A stretch of DNA of 64,000 nucleotides from Hemibagrus wyckioides (lineage: Eukaryota; Chordata; Actinopteri; Siluriformes; Bagridae). The notes beneath the pieces were generated by a model. It was not told the DNA's origin and ran no database searches. It saw only the letters and a list, made by a program, of their open reading frames with translations. The translations under genes and the position numbers were made by a program. The DNA lies in the NCBI RefSeq assembly GCF_019097595.1, contig NC_080731.1:14244571-14308570 (forward strand), read 5' to 3'. Positions 12,041 to 23,270 of this stretch are shown here, piece after piece (the stretch's first letter is position 1; every line of letters starts with the position of its first letter).

Positions 12041-14662
12041 ACACAACCCCTCTCCCTATTTTGAATAGTACCTTAAGCATTTAGCAAAAACACTTTCTTC
12101 ATGTCCATTTGTCTAAAACAATTAACCCTGTGTGTTTCATCCAGATAAGTTTTACTGAGCATAAATCAACCTCAGCTAACCTAGCACACTCTTGCTAATG
12201 TTAGCAGAACGCAATACTGCTCCTGAGATATATTTACGTTTATGAAATCTTTAGCTGGCTTAGCTACATGACAGCATGGCAGGGAGGATCTGCTGCACTG
12301 CTGCTAGCTGAAGATGCACGTAGTGAAGGTTTAGAGCGGTCGATTTTCAGTATAAATTCACTCTTCGTTATAAAACCGAACTCTCACTGTCTATGTGCAG
12401 AATTCACCACAAGGTATGTTTACATTGTTTAAGTGATATCATTACATCATTATTATTATTATTTTTATTATTATTATATATTATAGTTTTTTACTTGCTT
12501 GAACAAATATATCTTAATATTCACAATAGAACTGTCGCATACATACAGTTATTATTATTGTTATTATTATTATAATTATAACAATCCTGCATGGGCTTTG
12601 TTTGGAGTTTATAAGAGCTACTTATTGTTTGCACGGTGTCTGGTTAGCAGTGTGCAAATGAAGCATAAGAACTTGACTGAAGATTGATGTTACAGCATCA
12701 TGCACATGACAATAAACTTGAAACTGAAGTGAAACTTCTTCGTAATGAAGCGGTGACACAATAACAAAGTTGTCGAAGCGGCAGCGATTATACGAGGTGA
12801 CATCACGTGAAAATTCAAAAGCAACACACCTGACAGACCTGAGAGAAAGACTTTCCAACACACGAAGGAATATTACGAAGAGAAATCCTGTCTTGTTGTT
12901 ATCCCTGTACGTTCAAACCCACAAATCTACAGCACTTTGATAACTCACCCACACGTCCTTCCGTCTAGGAAAGAAGAAAAAAAAAAAAGTTTTTTGACAT
13001 TTAGAGCTTAATTGAAAAACTGCTCTGACTAAAGAACTTCTGAAAGCATTCCACAAAAATATGTTTTGCATGAGCACTTGTTGACGGAATTAAACAACTG
13101 CCCTTTGACTTCCATTATAAGTGGTTTTGAGTAAACAGGATTTTTTTCCTAATGTGTCAAAATACCTGTGTATAGATTAAAGAAAAAAACAAAAACCATG
13201 CATTCCTTCAACTTAATGAATCGATGTGTAATTTTAACACACTGCCATAAAAATAACTACAGAAGGCCTGATTTGTGTTGATCCACACTGAGAGACAGAA
13301 AGCTAATTACTCTATATGTTTCCCCTCCTTTCTCCCGTTTGTATTGTTGCAGTCTGTCTAGACATTTCTGGCGTGATGCACCTAGACAGCAAACTGAAGT
13401 CAATTAAAAAGCTTGTGTGGACAGCCCTCCATTCTCCGAATACGAGCTGCCCGTCATCTCTCAGAAACAAACAAAAATTAGTGCCAAAACGAAGCCGGAA
13501 ATACATAAACACCGCAGAAACTCGCCGCTCTCTCTAGCGGAATAAAAGAAAAGAAACAATGACTACGAAAGAAGAAATAAACACAAACTACCGACGGGGG
13601 GCGGGGGGGCTTTTACAATGGCCGATTGTCAGGATCCTTTTCATGCAACAAAAATGAGAAATTTTATATTTTATTATTCATCTCACACACACAAAGGTAG
13701 AGGGCCCTGAACCGGGGCTATAAAGCTCATTTGTACATAATCAAAGGGTAAAACAGAAGGAGGTAATCACTCCACAACATAGAATCACAAAGAAAAGCCT
13801 CAGAGTGTTAGTCTAGCGTAAATACTAAAAGCTGAATGGATTTCCTCTACTGTACAGAAATGTATACAGAAGGACAAGGACAAGGACATGAATTCTCCCA
13901 TCTGCACACGTCGGAATAAAAGGACAGGAAGGAGTGCGCACGAATCAACACGACTCGTCTCGTGTTGGGTCAAAAAATACCTCAAAAATTCAGATTTTTG
14001 TTTAACTCTTTTTTTCCCAGAAACCAAAAAATGGAATATGTGCCTGTTTTGTTGTTTCCATGTTCAGCATTGAATTTCTTTGTCATGTCAAACTCAACAG
14101 TGGTGATTTATGACTCACAATAAAGTCGACACTCAGGGCTTTACCACTTTGTAGTTTTTCAGAAGTATTTCTGTTTTTACCTGAACTACTAGGGGCAAAA
14201 TCTTCATTAAAAAAAGTTATTTTTCCGACAAATGTTTCTATCTTCAAAGTAAATGTTGATATCAATCCCATTTCTGCTCTCTGTGATGCCCCAAGTGCTT
14301 GTTCATAATCATCTTCAACCAAAATTCCGTGTAATTTTATCCCAAAAAAAGGTGAAATCGTCTCACGCGCAAAGCCAACAGCGTCTGGACTCGTTTTACA
14401 TCAGCCATGAAATAAGTGAAGTGAACACCAGTGTGCCGGTAAAAAGGGTTAAAAGATGAAAGATAAAGCATTATGATTTAATATGATAGAACAGATATTA
14501 GGTCACGTTTTTAGTTCAATATATATAAATACAGGAAAGATAAATAAATAAATAATTAATTAAAAAATAAATAATAATAGGTTTTTTTTATTTTACATTT
14601 TTTGTGTGTTTTGGTTGAATTAAACTCATTAATTGGATAATTACCCAAATCTCTTTATATTT
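12041..14662. other. Gene-free intron stretch
   Basis: No gene was found. There are ATT runs (12447-12480 and 12550-12580). A TCATGCACATGACAATAAACTTGAAA sequence near 12695 resembles the 3' end of a retroposon, without a recognisable body. All open frames are short and unrelated to known proteins. Confidence 0.65.
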
Positions 14663-14880
14663 AATTCAGTTTGATTCTATTTTATTTGTATAGCATTTTT
14701 AACAAGGAACACTGTCACAAAGCAGTTTTAGAGAAATGTATAAATTCAGGATAAAATATAAATTTTATATATATCCCTAATGAGCAAACTGGAAGCGAGA
14801 CTAGCATGAAAAACCTAACTGAGAGGATATGAGGAAGAAACTGGAACCCATCTTCATCTGAGACGGAGAGTGTGGTTATA
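14663..14880 (+). repeat. Dispersed repeat family R1, copy 1
   Basis: This stretch has the order TTTTATTTGTATAGC..TTTTAACAA, CACTGTCACAAAGCAG, CCCTAATGAGCAA, GGAAGCGA, GAGGAAGAAAC, GGAACCCATC. The same order in reverse complement is at 25130-25375, and one end of it at 34895-35003. It resembles a repeat very common in teleost genomes. I do not know its class; no open reading frame is seen. Confidence 0.75.
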
Positions 14881-14977
14881 AATCATTTCCCTTCTATAAC
14901 TACACTATTTTGAGTAGTCAAAAAGTGTAACTGTGTAACCTGGAAGTTCGTTCTCGGTTTAACATGACATTCGGACA

Positions 14978-15359
14978 TCCTAACTTTGTGGGAACAGTTT
15001 GGGGATGACCCCTTCCTCTTCCAACATGACTGCACACCAGTGTACAAAGCAAGGTCCATAAAGACATGGATGAGTGAGTTTGGTGTGGAGGAACTTGACT
15101 GGCCTGAACAGAGTCCTGACCTCAACCTGATAGAACACCTTTAGGATGAATAAGAGCAGTGCACTGGTGTGCAGTCATGATGGAACAGGAAACTGTTCCC
15201 ACAAAGTTGGGAGCATGAAATTGTCCAAAATGTCTTGGTATGCTGAAGCATTAAGAGTTCCTTTCACTGGAACTAAGGGGCCAAGCCCAACCCCTGAAAA
15301 ACAACACCTGAATTCAATGAATTGGAGGGGTGTCCCAAAACTTTTGGCAATATAAGTGT
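14978..15359. mobile_element. Rearranged fold-back Tc1 derivative
   Basis: Positions 14978-15150 are a plus-strand transposase fragment (FQHDCTPVY..., IEHL then a stop). Positions about 15155-15305 are a minus-strand fragment of the same transposase ([20 protein letters not shown] region and upstream of the second Asp). The two overlap in content: 14982-15040 is the reverse complement of 15161-15215 with few differences. The right end (about 15330-15359) is a recognisable Tc1 terminus containing TTTTGGCAATATAAGTGTA. A left terminus was not clear. It cannot encode transposase. Confidence 0.85.
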
Positions 15360-16067
15360 ATTTCTGTCGGTGTCCAGGGAATGGGTTTAATGGTGTTGCC
15401 AGTCCGGTGACTAGAGAAGAGATGAGCTAGGTCAGTATCTGCGTATTTTGTATATACACCAAGTTTCTTAAGAAACTTATCTATGTGTCGATCTTTACAG
15501 GACAGAAGCTGCCAATATTCAGAAGCCTGTACTGACATGATTTAAGAAGCTGAATGATAGAAATTAGACATGGCAGCAGTAACATTCTTGAAAATGATCC
15601 TATATGTTCGTGCTGCAAACAAGGTGTGAGGCAGAACCATGGTTTTCCTCTATACTGCATTCCAGCACACGCTCCAGACTCCGAACATATCTGCATGCTG
15701 ACGCTTTGATCCCTGCAGAAAAGTAGTGTGTTCTCAGGCAGGCTGCCTGCCTACAGTATACACAAGCATGAAGCAAACATGTCATGAAGCGCAGGGGTGA
15801 GCCACGGCAAACATGTATATGTACACGCCTGACACGGGATGTATGGAACACATAGGATTATGGGATGGGGCAGCCACACAGTGCTGCACTACACTGCATT
15901 GGGATGCAGATGTATGGTTATATAAGATATTATGTAAGGCACCCTGTCCTCCCTGATATCACTGGCCTTTTTTCTCTGAGCTGAGCCGGGGAAGGTTACG
16001 CGAGGTTGTGCTCCACCTCGACAACCGCTCTCGTCACCTCATGGGAGCGGAAGGAGATGAAAGAAGC

Positions 16068-16107
<40 letters not shown>

Positions 16108-16924
16108 AGCAGAGAGGCAGAGCAGCTAGGTTAAACGGTCAAAAGGTGGAGAACAGCGAGAGCTGCCACAATAGATGTGTTTATAGACTCAGGATCAGGC
16201 TCCATCTCGATTGCCGTCTTTAACAAAAGAACGAGACGTAGCAGGATTACATCTCTTTTCTTCACTATTTCTTTAAGAATCCTCCTCATCATCATTTGCT
16301 ATGTATACCAGGGCAAGTTCAACAGTTACATCAACATCTGCATTTTTTGCCTTTACAGTATAATATAGAAATTATATACATATTTTAAATCCTTAAAAAA
16401 TGAGGGAATGTTAAATCATGATTAGATATGATGTCAGATATCAGTGTTAGAGAATGTCATGGTACCCTTCAGCTGTAGAACCTACATGCTACTTGCCAGC
16501 TAGTTAGTTAGTTAGTTTTAGTGATCAGTGCAATTGTTCTATTTTTACAGGTCTGGCTACTCAGAGAGAATATAACCATGAAGAAAATCAAGACTCTGAG
16601 ATGGAAATCTCATACTGTAACAAATGCAAGCCAGCTAAAGCAACTCTGGATTTTCAAACAAGACATGAGGCTTACTTTAAAAGATTTTTTTAATCGTCTG
16701 AACACGTTCCTAATTTTATTACAGCTGTACTTAGACATTGACGATAGTAAAGATTATGACCTAGGTCCTCAAACATCAGTGAGACTGCAATCAATAAATG
16801 ACTAAAACTTTAAAGCTGGGAATTTTCAACCTGAGACTAGAAGAAGAGAGGAAAAAAACAGAATTTGTCCCTTAAACTCGGAATTCCTACTTCAGTCAGG
16901 AAGGCCTCACTGACTTCAGATCAG
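15360..16924. other. Gene-free intron stretch
   Basis: Complex sequence with one GA run at 16073-16105. The plus-strand frame at 16521-16805 (94 codons) has no recognisable similarity and is best taken as chance. Confidence 0.65.
16073..16105 (+). repeat. (GA)n microsatellite
   Basis: About 16 GA units. Confidence 0.95.
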
Positions 16925-17270
16925 TACAGAAAGTCTTTATTTATAAATGAGTAAATGAGTTGTGTGGTGTGTATTAGTATTTGGTCTAGAGCGATGGTCA
17001 TATAGATATATTAGCTTGTTAAACACATTACACAGGATACGGTTTTGAGGAGGAAAATATACATCACTCATCACAGTTTGACTAGTTTGACTAGCCACAG
17101 TTTGGCTAAAAAAAAAAAAGAGAGAGAGATGAACGTGGAGACACTTTGTAAATCGAGTTCTGACTTGACCATGAAATCATTACACTAACTATTACTATAT
17201 TCTCTAGCAGTTCTGAATGCTTTGGCTGGAAAAGAAGGATGGATGAAATGAGCTGGTAAAGTGTTAGAGA
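16925..17270 (+). repeat. First copy of the ~300-bp duplicated sequence (lacks the Tc1)
   Basis: This stretch aligns along its length with 18904-18952 plus 20205-20455. It reads straight through TGTATTAGTAT into GGTCTAGAGCGAT where the other copy holds the transposon, so it is a paralogous empty site. It has its own insertion of an A-run and a GA run (about 17107-17130) not present in the second copy. No coding potential was seen. Confidence 0.85.
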
Positions 17271-17280
17271 AACGCTGGTG

Positions 17281-18903
17281 TGATGGCCGGTGTGAAAGAA
17301 GGAGGAAGAAAAAGCAAGTGCACTCTGCCTTAACGCATCCACTCTCTCCTTTCCTCTTTCTCAGGCCTTAAGCTGTGCTTTGATGTATCTATAATTAGGC
17401 CAGACAGTCTATGACGTGTGGTTTAAAAAAAAAAAAAAAATCAAATCTGGGTAAAAACGCAGAGCAGAGACAGGGCGAGTGAGTGAGGATGAAGCGGAGG
17501 GGGATTAATCGGTTAGTGTTTGATGTGCTTGATCAGAAACGTGTTTATTAACTGCAGAAGGCGAGCGGTAATTAACCCACAGACAGCCCGCTTTCTGGAG
17601 CGCCGTTCACGTGTCAAACGGTCCATCTCGGCTAAAGCTAGCGGTCTTTTACCTCTCGCTCTCCTCCCCCTCACTGCTCCTCTCGCCTTTTATGCCCTCT
17701 GCGCTCCCCTCGGACCACTTTCCCGATCAATTAGCTGCTCGGCTGTTGTTTTTTTCCCTGTGTTCCAAGCAAGTGGAGTGCTCAAAGAATCTAAGCCTGT
17801 ATGTTGTGTGCACGGCTCAGTTAATGAAGATAAACATTCACAAAGCTCGCAGAGGATTTAATCAAGGTTGCAGAGATTACTTCTACACTAACTGTGTGTG
17901 TGTGTGTGTGTGTGTAGGATAGGAGATGCTTTTAGAGTCAGCTGACATACGTGCACTTTTGGGGTCACAGGTCAGTGGTGTTGTCCTGAGAGGTTTTTGA
18001 ATAGATGATTGAGACCATGGTGTCAGAGGTGAAACACACACACACATTCTCCATATACTGCCATCAATAAACAGAACTTTTGAGTATCATCCAAAGCACA
18101 CAACTATATACATAAATCAGTGACATTTAATGAAGCTCATATTATTGAATGCATGGGTGAAAAGATGAAACCTTCCCCAACATCTCACATTTCCTATGAG
18201 TGTTAAGTTGGCATCTATGCTCTTGCTATGCCATGCGCACACACACACACACACACAGAGCTGTGTGAAGGATGTACATGCATTAGGGAAGTGTCAGATT
18301 TTAATGAACATAAGCTATTGAGAACACTTGAAATTAGCCAGCCGTGATTAGAGACAGTGTCCGTTTCAAACACACACACACACACACACGTGCTACCAGG
18401 CTGGAATAAAAGATGAGCTTGTGTGTAAAAGAGAGAAAGAATCCACATGATGGAGAAACTATTAATTTGGATTGAAATCATTTTGGTTTGAACTAACAAG
18501 GAAAAACTCCCTGAAAAGACGTGAGCAGTATCCTTTGTGAGACTCACCACATGTGAAACTATCAGCCTACAAAATAAATATCTAACAAATATATTTAAAA
18601 AAAAAATAAAATAAAAGCAAACAACACATTCCTGGGTCTATATAAAACAAACAGACAGTCCTGAGGTAATCAGAATCTGTGGATTTAGAAGTTTAGAACA
18701 TTTGGATGGTGTGTGTGTGTGTGTGTGTGTGTGAATCACAAGTAAGCAGTAGTGTGTGCAATCCCATGAGGATCCCATGAGGATCAATTTTGCAATCGCA
18801 GAAATGAACACAAAAATCATGCAGTTTGAAATTTTTCCAAATTATCACAGATTTTCTGCAGATGAGGTCGAGCCAAGACGTGTCATGTACAGCTGCTCAG
18901 AGC
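17281..18903. other. Gene-free intron stretch with CA/GT runs
   Basis: A complex block at 17460-17880 (with GGTAATTAACCC and AAGCTAGCGG) could be regulatory. The remainder is AT-rich with CA/GT runs. Overlapping plus-strand frames in 17520-17922 are unrecognised. Confidence 0.6.
17893..17915 (+). repeat. (GT)n microsatellite
   Basis: About 11 GT units. Further short CA/GT runs lie at 18239-18259, 18369-18391 and 18707-18733. Confidence 0.93.
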
Positions 18904-18954
18904 ACTGAAAGTAAAGAAAGTCTTTAAATTTAAATAAGTTTGTATTAGTATATA

Positions 18955-20202
18955 CACTATATTGCCAAAAGTATTCGCTCACCTGCCTTGACTCACATAT
19001 GAACTTAAGTGACATCCCATTCCTAATCCATAGGGTTCAATATGACGTCGGTCCACCCTTTGCAGCTATAACAGCTTCAACTCTTCTGGGAAGGCTGTCC
19101 ACAAGGTTTAGGAGTGTGTTTATGGGAATTTTTGACCATTCTTCCAGAAGTGCATTTGTGAGGTCACACACTGATGTTGGACGAGAAGGCCTGGCTCTCA
19201 GTCTCCGCTCTAATTCATCCCAAAGGTGTTCTATCGGGTTGAGGTCAGGACTCTGTGCAGGCCAGTCAAGTTCATCCACACCAGACTCTGTCATCCATGT
19301 CTTTATGGACCTTGCTTTGTGCACTGGTGCACAGTCATGTTGGAAGAGGAAGGGGCCAGCTCCAAACTGTTCCCACAAAGTTGGGAGCATGGAATTGTCC
19401 AAAATGTCTTGGTATGCTGAAGCATTCAGAGTTCCTTTCACTGGAACTAAGGGGCCAAGCCCAGCTCCTGAAAAACAACCCCACACCATAATCCCCCCTC
19501 CACCAAACTTTACACTTGGCACAATGCAGTCAGACAAATACCGTTCTCCTGGCAACCGCCAAACCCAGACTCGTCCATCAGATTGCCAGATGGAGAAGCG
19601 CGATTCATCACTCCAGAGAACGCGTCTCCACTGCTCTAGAGTCCAGTGGCGGCGTGCTTTACACCACTGCATCCGACGCTTTGCATTGCACTTGGTGATG
19701 TATGGCTTGGATGCAGCTGCTCAGCCATGGAAACCCATTCCATGAAGCTCTCTGCGCACTGTACTTGAGCTAATCTGAAGGCCACATGAAGTTTGGAGGT
19801 CTGTAGCGATTGACTCTGCAGAAAGTTGGCGACCTCTTCGCACTATGCGCCTCAGCATCTGCTGACCCCGCTCCGTCAGTTTATGTGGCCTACCACTTCG
19901 TGGCTGAGTTGCTGACGTTCCCAAACACTTCCACGTTCTTATAATACAGCTGACAGTTGACTGTGGAATATTTAGGAGCAAGGAAATTTCACGACTGAAT
20001 TTGTTGCACAGGTGGCATCCTATCACAGTTCCATGCTGGAATTCACTGAGCTCCTGAGAGCGACCCATTCTTTCACAAATGTTTGTAAAAACAGTCTGCA
20101 TGCCTAGGTGCTTGATTTTATACACCTGTGGCCATGGAAGTGATTGGAACACCTGATTCTGATTATTTGGATGGGTGAGCGAATACTTTTGGCAATATAG
20201 TG
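18955..20202 (-). mobile_element. Tc1/mariner element, near-complete, with TA target duplication
   Basis: This is a 1,248-bp Tc1-like DNA transposon. Its ends are perfect 29-bp terminal inverted repeats (18955-18983 and 20174-20202), each starting CACTATATTGCC. A TA dinucleotide lies directly outside each end (18953-18954 and 20203-20204), as expected for the TA target-site duplication of this superfamily. The single internal gene, on the minus strand, encodes a DD34E transposase with one premature stop. The element sits inside the second copy of a duplicated sequence; the first copy (around 16925-17270) lacks it. Perfect repeats and a single stop suggest recent insertion compared with the other Tc1 pieces in this window. 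Confidence 0.95.
19037..20068 (-). pseudogene. Tc1-type DD34E transposase with one in-frame stop
   Basis: The frame from the ATG at 20068 to the stop at 19037 is 344 codons including the stop, the usual length of Tc1 transposases (about 340 aa). An upstream in-frame ATG at 20152 is less likely because the MGRSQELSEF start matches the family. The N-terminal third is the paired-like DNA-binding region with two helix-turn-helix parts joined by a GRPHKLTERG linker. The catalytic domain shows Asp in VLWSDESRF, Asp in [13 protein letters not shown], and Glu in [13 protein letters not shown]. Thirty-four residues separate the second Asp from the Glu, giving DD34E. A TGA at 19723-19721 interrupts the frame just after GFHG. 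Family members usually have Arg (CGA) there, so a single CpG transition is the likely cause. No frameshift was seen. The copy would give only a truncated DNA-binding fragment unless read through. Confidence 0.93.
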
Positions 20203-20682
20203 TACTTTAGAGCGATCATCATACAGAGATATTAGCATGTTCTATAACACAGACTATTGAGCTTGCACGTTTGGGGAGGAAAATATCTCATCAGTTAGTT
20301 TGAGAGAAACAGAGAGACATTTTGTAGATGGAGTTATGAGTTGATCATGAATCACTACATAGTAACTGTAACTATAATCTCTTGCAGCTCTGAATGCTTT
20401 AGCTGGAAAGATCTTGCTGATGAAATCAGTGAAATTTAAGGCTGAAGTATAAAAGAAACACTAATGAGCACAACAAGCATTCAACCAGCTCTCTTCAGTT
20501 CACGTGTATTGTGTACAGCTAGCACAGAAAGTCATTACACATGTCTCCACTGTTAGAAGTTTAAAAGAAGAAGCCTGTGCATGTCATTTCACTAATTCAT
20601 TTAGTTTTCTTCCAAAAAAAAAAGCAAAAGTTGTGTCATGAATTTTGAAAAAAGGCTCAGCAAAAATCATACATTTTTGGCA

Positions 20683-20799
20683 AGGGAAGGGAAGGGAAGG
20701 AAAGAAGGGAAGGGATGGGAAGGGAAGGGAAGGGAAGGAAAGAAGGGAAGGGAAGGGAAGAAGGGAAGGGAAGGGAAGGAAAGAAGGGAAGGGAAGGGA
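20683..20799 (+). repeat. (GGGAA)n pentanucleotide tract
   Basis: About 117 bp of GGGAA/GGAAA-type units with interruptions AAAGAAGGGAAG. Purines are all on the plus strand. It abuts the 13-bp minisatellite with no spacer. Confidence 0.95.
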
Positions 20800-20800
20800 C

Positions 20801-21981
20801 TATGAGGTGGCTGTACGAGGTGGCTGTACGAGGTGGATGTACGAGGTGACTGTACGAGGTGGCTGTACGAGGTGGCTGTACGAGGTGGCTGTACGAGGTG
20901 GCTGTACGAGGTGGCTGTACGAGGTGGCTGTACGAGGTGGCTGTACGAGGTGGCTGTACGAGGTGACTGTACAAGGTGACTGTACAAGGTGACTACAAGG
21001 TGGCTGTACGAGGTGACTGTATGAGGTGACTGTACGAGGTGACTACAAGGTGGCTGTACGAGGTGACTGTACAAGGTGACTGTACGAGGTGACTACAAGG
21101 TGGCTGTACGAGGTGGCTGTACGAGGTGGCTGTACGAGGTGGCTGTACGAGGTGGCTGTACGAGGTGGCTGTACAAGGTGACTGTACAAGGTGACTACAA
21201 GGTGGCTGTACGAGGTGACTGTATGAGGTGACTGTACGAGGTGACTACAAGGTGGCTGTACGAGGTGACTGTACGAGGTGACTACAAGGTGGCTGTACGA
21301 GGTGACTGTACGAGGTGACTGTACGAGGTGACTGTACGAGGTGGCTGTACGAGGTGACTACAAGGTGGCTGTACGAGGTGAGTACGAGGTGGCTGTACGA
21401 GGTGGCTGTACGAGGTGGATGTACGAGGTGACTGTACGAGGTGACTGTACGAGGTGACTACAAGGTGGCTGTACGAGGTGACTGTACGAGGTGGCTGTAC
21501 GAGGTGGCTGTACGAGGTGACTACAAGGTGGCTGTACGAGGTGGCTGTACGAGGTGACTGTACAAGGTGACTGTACAAGGTGACTACAAGGTGGCTGTAC
21601 GAGGTGACTGTACGAGGTGACTGTACGAGGTGACTACAAGGTGGCTGTACGAGGTGACTGTACGAGGTGACTACAAGGTGGCTGTACGAGGTGACTGTAC
21701 GAGGTGACTGTACGAGGTGACTGTACGAGGTGGCTGTACGAGGTGGCTGTACGAGGTGACTACAAGGTGGCTGTACGAGGTGAGTACGAGGTGGCTGTAC
21801 GAGGTGGCTGTACGAGGTGGCTGTACGAGGTGGCTGTACGAGGTGGCTGTACGAGGTGGCTGTACGAGGTGGCTGTACGAGGTGGCTGTACGAGGTGACT
21901 GTACGAGGTGACTGTACGAGGTGGCTGTACGAGGTGGCTGTACGAGGTGGCTGTACGAGGTGGCTGTACGAGGTGACTGTA
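20801..21981 (+). repeat. 13-bp minisatellite with higher-order repeats
   Basis: About 1.18 kb of tandem units based on TGTACGAGGTGGC. Variants are TGTACGAGGTGAC, TGTACAAGGTGAC and a shortened 11-bp TACAAGGTGGC. Variant units are arranged in longer blocks that repeat: the order seen at about 20960-21075 recurs at about 21170-21285, and the block containing GGTGAGTACGAGG at about 21375 recurs at about 21780. This indicates block duplication as well as unit slippage. The array starts directly after a GGGAA tract. Because 13 is not a multiple of 3 and the unit lacks stop codons, long open frames of V-R-G-G-C-T-R-W-L-Y-E type appear on both strands; these are not genes. Confidence 0.97.
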
Positions 21982-23135
21982 GTGACCAGTTTGATTTGAA
22001 GGTCAGGAATGTTACAGGCTTGCAGAACTGAAGCTGTAAATGAAGTTTAACTGTAATTAAGCTGCTTATAAAATTGAAATAAAATGATAGAAACACAGGT
22101 ATGTGTTCAGTGATTAACAGAAGAAAAGATATTAAATTCCTGTACGTTTTCCTAATTTCACGTTTTGTGAGGGAAAACTTTAATGTCTATCATTTATCAT
22201 TTGTTTCTCTGCTCTGAAATCAGACAAGAAGGTAATAGGTTTGCACGGCAGCACGGTACTGCTGGAGCTCCTTCTCATAAGAGAAAAAATATCGACATAC
22301 GACGGTTTATTTTGTATTGATCCTTTATAGAAGCTGCAGACTTCATGTTTTCAGAGAGACATTTCCCGATGTTATCATCAGCTGTCCAGGGCTGTACAAG
22401 TGGCTGTAAACCCCACTCCACTTACACACCTGACCACACCTGAACATCTAAACCAATCTCTCTCCCAACAAAGTAGCCTTAAAACACAGGAACCCTGAAC
22501 AGGTTTAAACACAGAGCAATGAATCTGAATAAATCATCACAGTAAACGAGTGTGTGAGCAACACGTCCAATGTGCCTCTGATCATTTTTCTTTATCCAGC
22601 AAGCTTCAGATATAAATGGAAAAACATCATTAATGTTAGAACCGCACTCTCCTGCAGCTTCTGTGTTGGGTCCATAGGTCATAAGGGTGTAGTGATGCAC
22701 TCTGTTCATCATTAGGTTCGAGTCCTGTCTTTGATTTAATTTGATTCTCCGAATATTTTGAGGAAAAAGTAGTGAAGTATGACAGAAAAAAAGCGTTTTG
22801 CTCTGTATAAGAACTAGAGCTCTAAAGTGGGCTAAAAGGAGGGCTTTCTACAGCCTCTGGTGTTGTCTGAAAGCTGCTCAAGAGCTCTTTTTCAGTGATA
22901 CAGCGTAGGCATACAAGCCGTCACTGTATTCTACACAACAGTTAGATCCAGTCCACTAATCTGATTGGTTGAGCAATGTTTCAATATTGCTTATATGTAG
23001 TATAACTCCACTGAGACATTTCACTATGTGTATGTAAGATAAAATTCCACTTCCTGGTTCAAAACGATTGCTACAGTAAAGTCAGTGACATCATCAGCAT
23101 ATACAAATCAGTGTGTGCTAGCTAGCTATAAAGTG
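21982..23135. other. Gene-free intron stretch
   Basis: Complex AT-rich sequence between the minisatellite and the SINE fragment. A short repeat-like piece (CTGATTGGTTGAGCA) lies at 22963-22977. No gene was found. Confidence 0.65.
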
Positions 23136-23270
23136 CGTGCATCCATCCACCCTTCTTTCCACCCATCCTCTACACCACTTATCCTATTGGGTTGCAGGGA
23201 ACCTGGAGCTGGAACAGAAGGCAGGGTTCACCTTGGACAGGATGTGAGTCTATCACAGGGCTCAATCCCC
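23136..23270 (-). mobile_element. 3' fragment of a SINE (same tail type as 58.1 kb)
   Basis: Read on the minus strand, this matches the 3' half of the element at 58109-58412: a CCTGTGATAGACTCACATCCTGTCCAAGGTG-like part, then CTCCAGGTTCCCTGCAACCC and AGGATAAGTGGTGTAGAGGATGG, ending in a GGATGGATG-type tail. The tRNA head is missing, as is usual for 5'-truncated copies. Confidence 0.7.

Larger units (their letters stand above)
18904..20455 (+). repeat. Second copy of a ~300-bp duplicated sequence, split by the Tc1 element
   Basis: The flanks of the Tc1 element (about 18904-18952 and 20205-20455) align as one continuous stretch to 16925-17270. Shared landmarks in order are AAAGTCTTTA, TGTATTAGTA, AGAGCGAT, ATATTAGC, GAGGAAAATAT, the GAGACA..TTTTGTA region, TCATGA/CATGAAATCA and CTGAATGCTTT.GCTGGAAA. 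The copies are clearly diverged, so the duplication is much older than the transposon insertion. It may be a local duplication or two members of an unrecognised dispersed repeat. Confidence 0.85.

Noticed and set aside
19226..19745. Plus-strand frames inside the Tc1 element
   Set aside because: They are shadows of the transposase on the opposite strand.
20657..22096. Long open frames on both strands through 20.7-22.1 kb
   Set aside because: They are produced by the 13-bp minisatellite and the GGGAA tract, whose units contain no stop codons; no gene signal is present at either end.
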